Part shown: positions 39,214 through 39,231 of the stretch, in pieces
How the letters are laid out: the number at the start of each line of letters is the position of its first letter
Numbering within the stretch: position 1 is the stretch's first letter
Source of the DNA: an uncultured Collinsella sp.
GTDB lineage: Bacteria > Actinomycetota > Coriobacteriia > Coriobacteriales > Coriobacteriaceae
Direction of reading: 5' to 3'
NCBI GenBank assembly: GCA_900543515.1
Contig: UQRW01000020.1
Coordinates: 1-39,231, forward strand
DNA: 39,231 bases
Made by a program: the position numbers and the translations under genes
The notes under the pieces: model-generated
What the model was told of the DNA's origin: nothing
The model's database searches: none
What the model saw: only the letters and a program-made list of their open reading frames with translations

Positions 39214-39231
39214 ATGACCAGAAGGTCTATG
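39214..39231 (+). CDS. start of a gene cut by the window end
   Basis: ATG at 39214 with AAAGAGGA seven bases upstream opens a frame (MTRRSM) that runs off the window. Too short to identify. Confidence 0.35.

Overview
The window looks like chromosomal DNA of a high-GC Gram-positive bacterium of the class Coriobacteriia, most likely a Collinsella-type gut actinobacterium. This is an inference from overall gene content, codon use (strong preference for G/C third positions), frequent GTG starts with GGAGG-type ribosome sites, and a Tad pilus locus without outer-membrane parts. No database search was possible. Apart from two minus-strand genes, everything reads on the plus strand.

Layout. (1) 74-1258: rsgA, a ribosome assembly GTPase, with a terminator. 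(2) 1511-11101: a tightly overlapping Tad/Flp pilus locus (CpaB-like, TadZ/CpaE-like, TadA, TadB, TadC, Flp pilin, an unknown membrane protein, a second pilin-like protein, and TadE/TadG-like pseudopilins), closed by a DUF192 protein joined by a 4-base overlap. No prepilin peptidase is present here. (3) 11160-11710: a small toxin-antitoxin-like pair with its own inverted-repeat operator. (4) tRNA-Phe, then a GH5-like protein with a damaged active site, then a housekeeping block: rsmI, metG, rsmA, tatD, tRNA-Leu, an SPFH protein, rlmH and proC. (5) 20189-20629: a nested palindromic element and an unreported 57-residue membrane protein gene divergent from serS. (6) 22087-27293: an accessory stretch with unknown genes, tRNA-Arg and tRNA-Ser each followed by a roughly 190-bp tRNA-derived duplication element, an AAA ATPase preceded by six iteron-like repeats, and two large inverted repeats. 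(7) 27353-34052: a D,D-carboxypeptidase divergent from a VanR/VanS-like two-component pair, then pstB and a PhoB/PhoR-like pair. (8) 34248-36312: the chain-length/tyrosine kinase/tyrosine phosphatase trio that controls capsule or exopolysaccharide synthesis, then a GNAT acetyltransferase. (9) htpG with a leader hairpin, and two tandem hairpins after it.

The genes suggest three themes: surface structures (pilus, polysaccharide, peptidoglycan trimming), translation and ribosome maintenance (rsgA, rsmI, rsmA, rlmH, metG, serS, four tRNAs), and envelope or phosphate sensing. The strongest candidates for undescribed biology are the paired tRNA-3'-end elements at 22599-22850 and 27011-27293, which share a hairpin core and the same 190-191 bp period, and the iteron-like repeats in front of the AAA ATPase.
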